NCBI GenBank assembly: GCA_035552275.1
Contig: DASZLR010000109.1
Span: forward strand, 1 to 25,362
Reading direction: 5' to 3'
DNA from: DASVLX01 sp035552275
GTDB lineage: Bacteria; Actinomycetota; Actinomycetes; Mycobacteriales; Pseudonocardiaceae
Length of the DNA: 25,362 bases
The notes under the pieces are model-generated. The model was given only the letters and a program-made list of their open reading frames with translations, was not told the DNA's origin and ran no database searches. A program made the translations under genes and the position numbers. This document shows positions 14,990-21,817 of this stretch, piece by piece (position 1 is the first letter of the stretch; each line of letters opens with the position of its first letter).

Positions 14990-15887
14990 CTATTGCCACG
15001 CTCGGGTCTGGGGACGCCAGGTGCGGCCGGCGAGATCTGTGGTCAGCGCGGGATTGGCAAAGCCGATCACGGCGTCGAGGACGTCGGTGAACCGCGCGGG
15101 CAGTCGATCGTCGAGGCGTTGTCGGCGTCGCCAGACTGCCCACCGCTGCTGTGCGAGCGCGGCGTAACCGTCGAGGGCGTCGGCCAACGACGTGATGTCC
15201 GTGCGTCGGTAGTTGGCCACTGCGGTGAGGGCTTGCCACAGTTCGCTGCTGGTTATCGGATGGCGTCCCGTGAGCATGTACAGGTCGGCGAAATCGCGCC
15301 ACCGGGTGTTGGCGGTGCCGCGCTGCAGAGCAGTGACGATCTTTCTCGGCACAGATCATGGGCAGCGGGTAGCCGGATATCTGGATGGTGCCGCCGAGCA
15401 GCCGCGGCAGGGTGACCATGCGTGGCGCTGGCCAGATGGGATCTCCGACGTTGACGTCCACGTGCAGGTGGAGTCGTGCGGTCGCGAGTGTCGCCGTGAG
15501 GGCGACCCGGACGCCGCTGTACTCGTCCTCATCCCGGATGGTTTCTACGGTGGCACCATCAGTATCGAAGATCAGCCCGTCGTCGGCCGGGGCGGCCGCG
15601 ATCTCGCGCACCAGCCGCAGGATGTCTTCGCGTTGGTTGGACATCTGCTGGGCCTGCATGTCGACGTCTCGGGTGGGGCGGCGCGCGTCGTAGGCGGCCA
15701 GGAGGACACCGCCCTTGAGTACGAGACGTGGAGCATGAGCGGAGGTCCCGAGTCGGGTCAGGAAGCCCTCCAGTGCGTAGAGCTGGTGCAGTTCGTCCGT
15801 CGGGCGGCGCTGCTGGCGTGCGAGGTTCTGTAGGTCGAGGTAGGCGCGGCCGGCGACGGTCTGTCGGGTCGGCCGTTGTGGGCTCAC
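14990..15887 (-). pseudogene. abiEii: AbiEii-type nucleotidyltransferase toxin gene with a frameshift
   Basis: This is the toxin half of a type IV AbiE toxin-antitoxin pair, a nucleotidyltransferase-fold protein. Translation from GTG 15887, which overlaps the antitoxin stop by four bases, gives a good N-terminal part: RAYLDLQNLARQ, LYALEGFLTRL, then the catalytic pattern LVLKGGVLLAAYDARRPTRDVDMQ, followed by ETIRDEDEYSGVRV and YPLPMICAEK. Just after that, at about 15344-15350, the frame breaks. The rest of the family (KIVTALQRGTANTRWRDFADLYML and on to 14990) continues one frame over, as if one A had been added to the AAA in GAGAAAGATC. The gene would otherwise be near 300 codons. Unless a ribosomal +1 shift or an assembly error applies, the toxin is truncated. 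Confidence 0.82.
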
Positions 15888-16480
15888 AGCAGGATCTCCA
15901 TTGCTGCCCGGAGGGCTGGTTCGGCTTTCGGGAACGACCGCGCCACCGTCAGCAGTTGGGCGGGTTGGGTGTTGTGTCTGCGCAGCCAGCGCCGCAGTGC
16001 CTCGTGTGCTATCTCCGTACCTTCGGTGTGGCGGAGGCGAAAGGCGTCGATGATGCACCGCTGCGGGTTGTATATGCCGATGCTGGTTGTCTCGGACAGG
16101 GCGAGTTCGTCGCGGCCGATGTTGAAGGTGGCCAGCGCGAACGCGTGCCAGGTCACCGGCGCCCGAAGGCGTGGGCGGCGGTGGCTTCTCGGTATCGCGA
16201 TGTCGATGCTGGCCGGGATCACGTCTGTCAGCTGATGGCGGGCCAGGGCCGTGGTCAAACACAACGTCCCTAGCGGTGCTCGGACCGCGATTTCCAGCAG
16301 ATCCGGATCAGCTTCCGCGGGTAGGTCGGCTCGCTGGTACAGGCCGCGCCCGATGAGTTCCAGCAGGCCCGCGTCACGCAGCGCGTACAGGCGCCGATCC
16401 GATACACCGAGGCGACGTGCTTCGGTGTACGTGAACGTAGGAGGCAGCCCGGTCAGGCCGTGCTCCGCTGGCTCGCTCAT
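15884..16480 (-). CDS. abiEi: AbiEi-type antitoxin / transcriptional regulator
   Basis: The 198-residue protein matches the AbiEi antitoxin family: an N-terminal winged-helix domain (FTYTEARRLGVSDRRLYALRDAGLLELIGRGLYQR) for DNA binding and a C-terminal domain with TTALARHQLTDVIP, IDIAIPRSHRRP, PQRCIIDAFRLRH and the helical end. AbiEi proteins repress their own promoter and counter AbiEii. I chose ATG 16480, with GGAGG eleven bases upstream; ATG 16498 is also possible. ATG 16516 is unlikely because a probable -10 box (TACACT, 16513-16508) lies within and just after it. The toxin gene follows with a four-base overlap (GTGA). An intact antitoxin beside a broken toxin gene suggests an addiction module in decay. 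Confidence 0.87.
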   Translation of the reverse strand: MSEPAEHGLTGLPPTFTYTEARRLGVSDRRLYALRDAGLLELIGRGLYQRADLPAEADPDLLEIAVRAPLGTLCLTTALARHQLTDVIPASIDIAIPRSHRRPRLRAPVTWHAFALATFNIGRDELALSETTSIGIYNPQRCIIDAFRLRHTEGTEIAHEALRRWLRRHNTQPAQLLTVARSFPKAEPALRAAMEILL

Positions 16481-16507
16481 CCGCTGACACACCTCCATGC
16501 GGAGGAA

Positions 16508-16516
16508 AGTGTACAC
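16508..16516 (-). promoter_or_regulatory. Likely -10 element and palindrome of the abiE promoter
   Basis: Read leftward, TACACT (16513-16508) fits TANNNT, and 16509-16516 is the perfect 8-bp palindrome GTGTACAC. A start point near 16501 suits translation from 16498 or 16480. A palindrome over the -10 would suit AbiEi autorepression; this is inference. Confidence 0.4.
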
Positions 16517-17237
16517 GCATCATGGGTTTGTGTTGGCGATTTCCTCCGTCGTGGGCGTGTGGGCCGCGGGTGCGCAGGGCGACGATCTGGCCGCCGGGAC
16601 GAAGGTCAATGGCCTCGACAGTGGCCAGCACTCCGAGGATCGTTGCCCCGAAGGGATTTCCAGGTGCTCGCTGCGAGCCGCGTACAAGCCATTGTTAGTC
16701 CTCGCCACAGGCGTCGACCCCGAATTCACCCCCGCCCGCCGGCCAGCGGACCCTGATCGCCACCTTCGTCACGACCGCCCGCGAACGGCACAAGAGCTGT
16801 CGAGTGTTTTCCCCGGGCGCCCGGACATAGCGGCGGTGCGTATGTTTGTGCGATCTCCGCATTGCTGCCGTGTTCAAACTCATCGAGGCGGATCGCATCA
16901 ATCGTGGCGTCGAGCTTATCCGGAATCCCGATTGAACCGGTTGCCAGGACACCCACGTAGTCTTTCACGCACCATCCATACACCGGTTCGGGTGATTTAT
17001 CGTGGCTTTCCGCTGTGTCGTTTGGACGGTTCCGCGAATCGCCTCTACCGTCGGCCGCGGGTCTTGATCGTTGATCTCGACCTGGAGCACGACCCGGGAG
17101 ACCGAGCGCCACACCCTGCCCGACCGGTCACCCGGCCACCGCCGTCGAGTGAAGGGACGACCGCTGGGCAGGGGCTAACCGGGCGTCGGCGCCGAGCCGG
17201 CGCCGGTCGGGGCAGGCGCGGCGATCGAATCAGGCAC
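16517..17237. other. About 720 bases without a recognisable gene
   Basis: Open frames on both strands here give no protein family I recognise. The rightward one is only an upstream extension of the Rpf frame and lacks a start signal. The leftward ones (for example 16726-17112) have poorly biased composition. The end of the region should hold the Rpf leader. At about 17176-17192 the bases GCTAACC followed by GGCGTCGGC resemble part of the c-di-AMP (ydaO) riboswitch 3' end, but five conserved bases between them are missing and I do not find the other helices. Confidence 0.5.
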
Positions 17238-17870
17238 ATGTCGTGTAGTGCGAAGGTAATCTCCAGTATCCGACGTGGCGCACCTGCGCTGGTCGCAGCG
17301 GCTGCCGTGATGTTCGGCATGGTCGGCACCGCGCCGGTCGCGTCGGCTTCACCAGCCGTGAACTGGGGCGCGATCGCCGCCTGCGAAAGCGGCGGCAACT
17401 GGTCCGCCGACACCGGTAACGGGTTCTACGGCGGCCTGCAGTTCACCGGTGGCACCTGGCGCGCCAACGGCGGCGTCGGTAGCCCCCAAGGCGCTTCCCG
17501 CGCCGAGCAGATTCGGGTCGCCGAAAACGTCCTGCGCAGCCAGGGCTTGCACGCCTGGCCACACTGCGGCAGCCGGGGTCTCACCAGCGGCCACCGACAG
17601 GCCAGCCAGCCGTCCCGTGCCGCGAGCACGCAAGCCGCGCCCGCCGTCAGTCCCGCACCGGCCAGCCCCGCGCCCACCAGCGCCGTGCTCGCTGGCGGAT
17701 CGACCAGCAACCCGGCCGGTGACTACACCATCGCGCCGGGCGACACCCTCGCCAGCATCGCCGACCACCTCAACACTCCCGGCGGCTGGCCGACTCTGGT
17801 CGACCTCAACAAACAATTCCTCACCGACGCCAACCTGATCTATCCCGGCGACAAGATCGCCACCAGGTAG
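17238..17870 (+). CDS. Resuscitation-promoting factor (Rpf) with a LysM domain
   Basis: The 210-residue secreted cell-wall hydrolase begins with a signal peptide (about residues 1-36: a basic start, a hydrophobic core, VASAS before the mature end). The Rpf lysozyme-like domain follows: VNWGAIAACESGGNWSADTG holds the catalytic Glu, then GFYGGLQFTGGTWRANGG and the Cys in WPHCG that pairs with the one in AACESG. An Ala/Pro/Ser linker leads to a C-terminal LysM (DYTIAPGDTLASIADHL to LIYPGDKIATR) that binds peptidoglycan. This Rpf-LysM layout is common in actinobacteria, where such proteins help dormant cells or spores regrow. I chose ATG 17238 because it gives a proper signal peptide; the Shine-Dalgarno sequence is weak. 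A strong terminator follows 10 bases after the stop. Confidence 0.95.
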   Translation: MSCSAKVISSIRRGAPALVAAAAVMFGMVGTAPVASASPAVNWGAIAACESGGNWSADTGNGFYGGLQFTGGTWRANGGVGSPQGASRAEQIRVAENVLRSQGLHAWPHCGSRGLTSGHRQASQPSRAASTQAAPAVSPAPASPAPTSAVLAGGSTSNPAGDYTIAPGDTLASIADHLNTPGGWPTLVDLNKQFLTDANLIYPGDKIATR

Positions 17871-17880
17871 ACCGGTATAA

Positions 17881-17927
17881 CCCGGGCGCGGCCCACCGAA
17901 AAACTCCCCGGCCGAGTCGCGCCCGGG
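17881..17927 (+). terminator. Terminator hairpin of the rpf gene
   Basis: CCCGGGCGCG at 17881-17890 pairs perfectly with CGCGCCCGGG at 17918-17927. It lies ten bases after the rpf stop and has no T-run, as is usual in this GC range. Confidence 0.75.
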
Positions 17928-18287
17928 TCGCCGGACCATCCATATCAATGTGACGCCGCGGAAAAGGCCGCGACTACCCACTCGACAGCGGGTCGTCTCA
18001 CGCGGCGACACCGCCATCGCTACAGGTGTCGGTGTGGGACTTCTCACGGCATGCGCTGTCCCTGGTGTCCGTTTGGCGTGCTGGTGCGGTACGACCTGAG
18101 GTCTCTGGCCAGCGAATACGCCACCACCATGTTTATGAGGGCCGAATAATACCATCAGCTCGGATCATTCGCACTTGTTTCATGCAAATGGACTAGTCAT
18201 CGTTCGACTGGATGGTCACGCGGCGGGGTTGCGCGTGCCAGTAACGTTGCGGTCGTGATGTCGGCTTATGGCGACACCAGCAGGGGA
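17928..18287. other. Intergenic region before the metabolic cluster
   Basis: These 360 bases hold no convincing gene. The stretch 18120-18240 is clearly richer in A and T than the surroundings and includes AATAATACC at 18145-18153, which could be a distal promoter or regulator site. A leftward open frame across this region (up to 18155) overlaps the rpf gene and shows no family features. Confidence 0.5.
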
Positions 18288-18318
18288 TTGATTCTGACAC
18301 GGGTGCGGCGCTGATAAT
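18288..18318 (+). promoter_or_regulatory. Likely promoter of the five-gene metabolic cluster
   Basis: TTGATT (18288-18293) and GATAAT (18313-18318) are 19 bases apart and resemble -35 and -10 boxes. Transcription would start near 18325, just before the Shine-Dalgarno sequence GGGGAGGGGG of the first gene at 18344. An ATG at 18317 lies inside the -10 box and so is not a start codon. Confidence 0.5.
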
Positions 18319-18343
18319 GCGAGGTGGGGAGGGGGTGATTTTC

Positions 18344-18661
18344 ATGTCTATTCGACACATTGTTCTGTTCAAATTTAACGACGGTGTTTCGTGGCGGGAT
18401 CCACGGGCGGTCCAGGCGGCAGAGATGAGCGCTTCGCATCCTGAGCACATTCAGGAAATTCAGGAGTGGATGGTCGGGCGGAACGCCACCGACCGCGACA
18501 TCGCTTACGACTTCGCGGTCATCGGAACCTTCCGGGACCGCGACGCTCTCGACCGCTATATGTGCCATCCGCACCACCAGAACGGGGTGGCCATGTGGCG
18601 AGAGTTGAGCACCTGGGCCGTGGTCGATTTGGAGGAAAAGCGGCCGTCCGGTTCGCCGTAA
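18344..18661 (+). CDS. Dabb (stress-responsive A/B barrel) domain protein
   Basis: The small 105-residue protein is one Dabb domain, a dimeric ferredoxin-like alpha-beta barrel. Family marks are the opening IRHIVLFKFNDGVS, the central GRNATDRDIAYDFAVIGTFRDRDALDRYMCHPHHQ, and the C-terminal strand WAVVDLEE. Members include plant olivetolic acid cyclase and many small bacterial proteins, often of unknown role, in biosynthetic or catabolic clusters. No catalytic residues can be named safely here. ATG 18344 follows a strong GGAGGGGG site; an in-frame ATG at 18317 lies within the promoter. The ligase gene starts 44 bases downstream. It could shape or protect a reactive intermediate of the pathway, which is inference. 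Confidence 0.85.
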   Translation: MSIRHIVLFKFNDGVSWRDPRAVQAAEMSASHPEHIQEIQEWMVGRNATDRDIAYDFAVIGTFRDRDALDRYMCHPHHQNGVAMWRELSTWAVVDLEEKRPSGSP

Positions 18662-18705
18662 GTGCGGGTAAACCGAGGTGGCTAGAACCGAAGGGGGCTA
18701 GATCT

Positions 18706-20130
18706 GTGTTTACGATTTTTCATCCCGAACTCGACCGGTTATCCCGGGAGGTCGTGGCCAGGCATCGGGACTTCGACGCTGGTAAGTGGCAGCCAGACGA
18801 ACTGCTCGGGCACCAGCGCGCGGCGATTCGCGAGACACTGCGCCACGTGCGCGAACGTTCACCCTTCTACCGGGACAGGCTCGGCGCCCTGACCGATGCG
18901 AATATTGACTCCTTCGAGCCAGCGGATCTCGCCCGGCTCCCGTTCACGACGAAGGACGATCTGCGGACTCACCTGCTGGATCTGCTGTCGAAGCCCATAT
19001 CGGACGGCTGGATCTTTTATGAAACCACCGGAACGACCGGCAGAGCAACCCCATGTCCACGAGACAATGTCGACAGCATCGTCAACAACACCGCACTTAC
19101 CATCAATTATCAGAGTATTCTGGACGCCCATCCTGGCCGACATTTCGTCGGCATCATGGGACCTACCGAACTGCACTCCACTGGGGACACTTTCGGTGAC
19201 GTGTTCCGCAATCTCGGTCACGCGGTGGCAAAACTCTGGCCGCACTCGCCGGTGGTTGGCTTCCAGCGTGCGCTGGAGGTAATGCGCGAGTTCGGCATCA
19301 CGGCGCTGGTATGCACGCCCGGCATGGTGATGTCGTTGGCCAAGGAGGCAGAAAAGCTCGGGCTCGACCCGCGGGGCGATTTCGATATCCGCTTCATCAT
19401 GGTCGTCGGCGAGCTGGTCACCCCACAGCTGCTACGAAACCTTGGCTCGCTGTGGAATGCCAAAACTTACAGCTCCATGTATGCCTCCCAGGAGTCGTCG
19501 ATTCTGGCGGCGGGGCACGCGGATGAACGGTTGCGCACGATTCCGTTGAACGCCTATTACGAGATTGTTGACCCGGAGACGGGTGAGCCCATGGTTCCCG
19601 ATGAGCACGGCGTGTGGACCGGGGAATTGGTGATCACTCATCTCTACCAGGGCTGCAAGCCCTTGGTCCGGTACCGCACCGGCGATCTAGTGCGCATGCT
19701 GCCCGAGTCGGCCACCGCGTCCTATCCCGCGCCGACGCTGGAACCGTTGGGACGCGCCAAGGACATGGTCACCATCAACGGCGTTTCAAGCTACGCGCAC
19801 GATCTGGAGAACCAGATCCTGGCCAGCGTTTCGCACTGCTACGGCTATCAGATCGAACTGGACCGGGTTGCCGGCGACGACCGGCTCACTATCCGACTGG
19901 AATTGGCTCGATCGGCGTCCGATCCGGCGGCCATACGCGCCGCGGTCGAGGAGGACGTGCGTGGCGCGTACGGCGTCGTGCCGTCGGTGGAATTCGGTGC
20001 CCTGAGCAGCGTGGCCGGCACCGGAGCGATGGTGAGCTGGAAGGCGGCCCGGGTCCACGACCGACGGCACGGACCCGACGCGGAGCGGGCCGCGGCGCTG
20101 GCCCTGGCTCGCCAGCGGGACGAGCGGTGA
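18706..20130 (+). CDS. PaaK-like adenylate-forming ligase (phenylacetate-CoA ligase family)
   Basis: This 474-residue enzyme belongs to the ANL superfamily, PaaK branch, which activates a carboxylate as acyl-AMP and usually passes it to CoA. The phosphate-binding loop is FYETTGTTGRATPCPRD (about 104-120). Later blocks are YSSMYASQESS, GELVITHLYQGCKPLVRYRTGDLVR (hinge region with the conserved RTGD) and LGRAKDMVTINGVSSYAHDLENQIL, typical of PaaK relatives. The catalytic C-terminal Lys is likely Lys446 in VSWKAARV. GTG 18706 is eight bases after GAAGGGGG. The stop overlaps the next start by four bases (GTGA), so it is translationally coupled to the aminotransferase gene. The substrate is unknown; context suggests an aromatic-like or dihydroaromatic acid or amino acid. 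Confidence 0.9.
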   Translation: MFTIFHPELDRLSREVVARHRDFDAGKWQPDELLGHQRAAIRETLRHVRERSPFYRDRLGALTDANIDSFEPADLARLPFTTKDDLRTHLLDLLSKPISDGWIFYETTGTTGRATPCPRDNVDSIVNNTALTINYQSILDAHPGRHFVGIMGPTELHSTGDTFGDVFRNLGHAVAKLWPHSPVVGFQRALEVMREFGITALVCTPGMVMSLAKEAEKLGLDPRGDFDIRFIMVVGELVTPQLLRNLGSLWNAKTYSSMYASQESSILAAGHADERLRTIPLNAYYEIVDPETGEPMVPDEHGVWTGELVITHLYQGCKPLVRYRTGDLVRMLPESATASYPAPTLEPLGRAKDMVTINGVSSYAHDLENQILASVSHCYGYQIELDRVAGDDRLTIRLELARSASDPAAIRAAVEEDVRGAYGVVPSVEFGALSSVAGTGAMVSWKAARVHDRRHGPDAERAAALALARQRDER

Positions 20131-21131
20131 CCGCCGGACAGGTGACGCCGGCTGGTGTCCGGGTACTGCCCGCACCGCAGGGACCACGCATTCCAGCCGT
20201 GCCCTACATGTACCACAATGGACAGATCGTCCGCTATGACGAAGTCTCGTTCACGCCCGCCGTGCAGGGGCTGCACTACGGAACCGGGGTTTTTGAGGGA
20301 ATCCGCGCCTACTGGGACGGCACCACCGGAAAAGCCCACGTGGTGCAGGCGCGGAAACACTGGGAGCGGTTTCAGGACTCCGCTCGACTACTGCGCCTGG
20401 ACGTGCCCATCTCGGTGGACGAGCTGGTGGACATCACGCTGGACCTATTGCGGCGCAACGCCTATCGCGGCGATGTCTACCTGCGTCCGTTGGCGCACAA
20501 GCTGTCCATCGAGCCCGGCGGATCGTTCGGCGTGGGACTGCGGAACGTGTCGACCGCCTTCTCGGTCTATCTGGTGCCGATGCCCGGTCATCCGACCGGT
20601 CGGCGCATCAGGTGCGCGGTGTCCTCGTGGCGTCGGGTGCCCGACACCTCCATTCCGGCCCGCGCCAAGATCACCGGCTCGTACGTGAACATCGCGCTGG
20701 CCATTGACGAGGCACGGTCGGGCGGATACGACGACGCCATCCTGCTCAACCAGCACGGCACTGTTGCGGAGGCGAGCACCGCCAACGTCTTCGTTGTCCG
20801 GGGTGGCCAGCTGATCACGCCGTCAGCGGATGCCGACATCCTGTCCGGCATTACCCGGTCGTGCGCCATCGAGTTGGCACATCAAGAACTGGGCAAGGTC
20901 GTTGCCGAGCGGCCGGTACTCCGATCCGAGCTGTACACCGCCGACGAGGTCTTCCTGACCGGCACCGGATGCGAACTGGTCGGCGTCGGTGAGATCGACG
21001 GTCGCCCGATCGGCAACGGAGCCGTCGGCCCGATCACCGCAAGGCTCGCCGATGCCTATGCCGGTGCGGTTCGGGGTGTTGCGCCTCGCTATACGCACTG
21101 GCTGACGTCCACCGATCTACAAGCCGAATAA
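20127..21131 (+). CDS. Class IV aminotransferase, branched-chain (IlvE) type
   Basis: The 334-residue PLP enzyme has the fold-type IV pattern of branched-chain aminotransferases: VQGLHYGTGVFEGIRAY (47-62), VYLRPL (117-122), the PLP lysine Lys181 in ARAKITGSYVNIALA, GYDDAILLNQHGTVAEASTANVFVV (200-224) and GITRSCAIELAHQELG. A final block ELYTADEVFLTGTGCELVGVGEIDG matches IlvE closely. GTG 20127 overlaps the ligase stop. Ordinary IlvE makes Leu, Ile and Val, but its place between a ligase and a prephenate-decarboxylase-like gene suggests that it transaminates the keto acid made in this cluster. In bacilysin synthesis the equivalent step is done by BacF, a class I/II enzyme, so this would be a non-homologous solution. 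Confidence 0.92.
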   Translation: MTAGQVTPAGVRVLPAPQGPRIPAVPYMYHNGQIVRYDEVSFTPAVQGLHYGTGVFEGIRAYWDGTTGKAHVVQARKHWERFQDSARLLRLDVPISVDELVDITLDLLRRNAYRGDVYLRPLAHKLSIEPGGSFGVGLRNVSTAFSVYLVPMPGHPTGRRIRCAVSSWRRVPDTSIPARAKITGSYVNIALAIDEARSGGYDDAILLNQHGTVAEASTANVFVVRGGQLITPSADADILSGITRSCAIELAHQELGKVVAERPVLRSELYTADEVFLTGTGCELVGVGEIDGRPIGNGAVGPITARLADAYAGAVRGVAPRYTHWLTSTDLQAE

Positions 21132-21171
21132 CTTTATTATTCGCGAACGTCACGAATACCCAGGGGTAATG

Positions 21172-21798
21172 ATGAAAACGGAGAACCGGGTCTCTGAGCT
21201 GTATTCCACGCTGCTGATTGACCTTTCCTTAGCGTCCTCGCCCAGCCGTGCGGCGCGCATCGCCACGCTCGGGCCGGCGGGAACCAGCAGCGAGACCGCC
21301 GCGACTCGACTGGCGGAGTACCTTGCCCAGCGCGGTTTCGCGGAAACCGGCGTGGTCTTGCACGATCAGTACGAGGCCGCGGCCGACGCGTTACGCGCCG
21401 ACGCCGCGTCCCTGCTTGTGGTCGCCAACGCCTACGCCAATGTGTCGGAGTTCTATATGGACACCGCGCTGCGCCTGGTCGGCGCCTTTGTGCTGGACAC
21501 GCCGCTGTACGGCATCGCCGCGACGTCCGATTCGCCGACTTCTGGCCCGGTGCGGGTGGCCAGCCACCCGGCGCCCGTGCCGCTCATCGAGGAGCTCATC
21601 GACCATGAGCGATATCAGGTCGTTCACGTGGAACGGTTCCCGTCCACCAGCGCGGCCGCGGCGGCGGTGGGCCGGGGAGTTGTCGACCTCGCGCTGACCA
21701 CTGAGCCCGCGCGGGCTCGGCACGGCCTGCGCTTCGTCTCATCGGCCCGGCCCATCCGCATGCTGTGGTCGGTTTTCGGCCATCGGCGAGACCACTAA
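21172..21798 (+). CDS. BacA-like prephenate decarboxylase (prephenate dehydratase-related)
   Basis: The 208-residue protein is related to prephenate dehydratase but matches Bacillus BacA in length (about 204) and in several blocks: IATLGPAGTSSE, VVANAYANVSEFYM, DTPLYGIA, ASHPAPVPLI, STSAAAAAVGRGVVDLALTTEPARARHGLRFV and IRMLWSVFG. I do not see the T-R-F motif of true dehydratases, and there is no ACT domain. BacA removes CO2 from prephenate without aromatisation, giving dihydro-4-hydroxyphenylpyruvate; SalX of salinosporamide synthesis is of the same type. I prefer ATG 21172, five bases after AGGGG, over ATG 21169. The gene is 40 bases after the aminotransferase. The BacA match rests on my memory of that sequence; decarboxylase activity is inferred. 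Confidence 0.82.
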   Translation: MKTENRVSELYSTLLIDLSLASSPSRAARIATLGPAGTSSETAATRLAEYLAQRGFAETGVVLHDQYEAAADALRADAASLLVVANAYANVSEFYMDTALRLVGAFVLDTPLYGIAATSDSPTSGPVRVASHPAPVPLIEELIDHERYQVVHVERFPSTSAAAAAVGRGVVDLALTTEPARARHGLRFVSSARPIRMLWSVFGHRRDH

Positions 21799-21817
21799 CC
21801 GGAACGGAGACGCACCA

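Noticed and set aside
15338..15356. Programmed ribosomal frameshift in the AbiEii gene
   Set aside because: Restoring the frame needs a +1 shift at GAG-AAA-G without a slippery heptamer, rare codon or stop that would favour it; simple mutation is the better reading.
16497..17237. Upstream extension of the Rpf frame by 247 codons
   Set aside because: The extension has no family similarity, lacks a start signal and would bury the signal peptide; ATG 17238 gives a normal Rpf-LysM protein.
18147..18152. TAATAC as the main promoter of the metabolic cluster
   Set aside because: No partner -35 box at a fitting distance and a leader of nearly 190 bases; the 18288-18318 pair fits the first gene better.
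17349..18155. A 268-codon leftward frame over the rpf gene and terminator
   Set aside because: It is the mirror of rpf coding sequence and runs through a strong terminator hairpin; no domain is recognisable.
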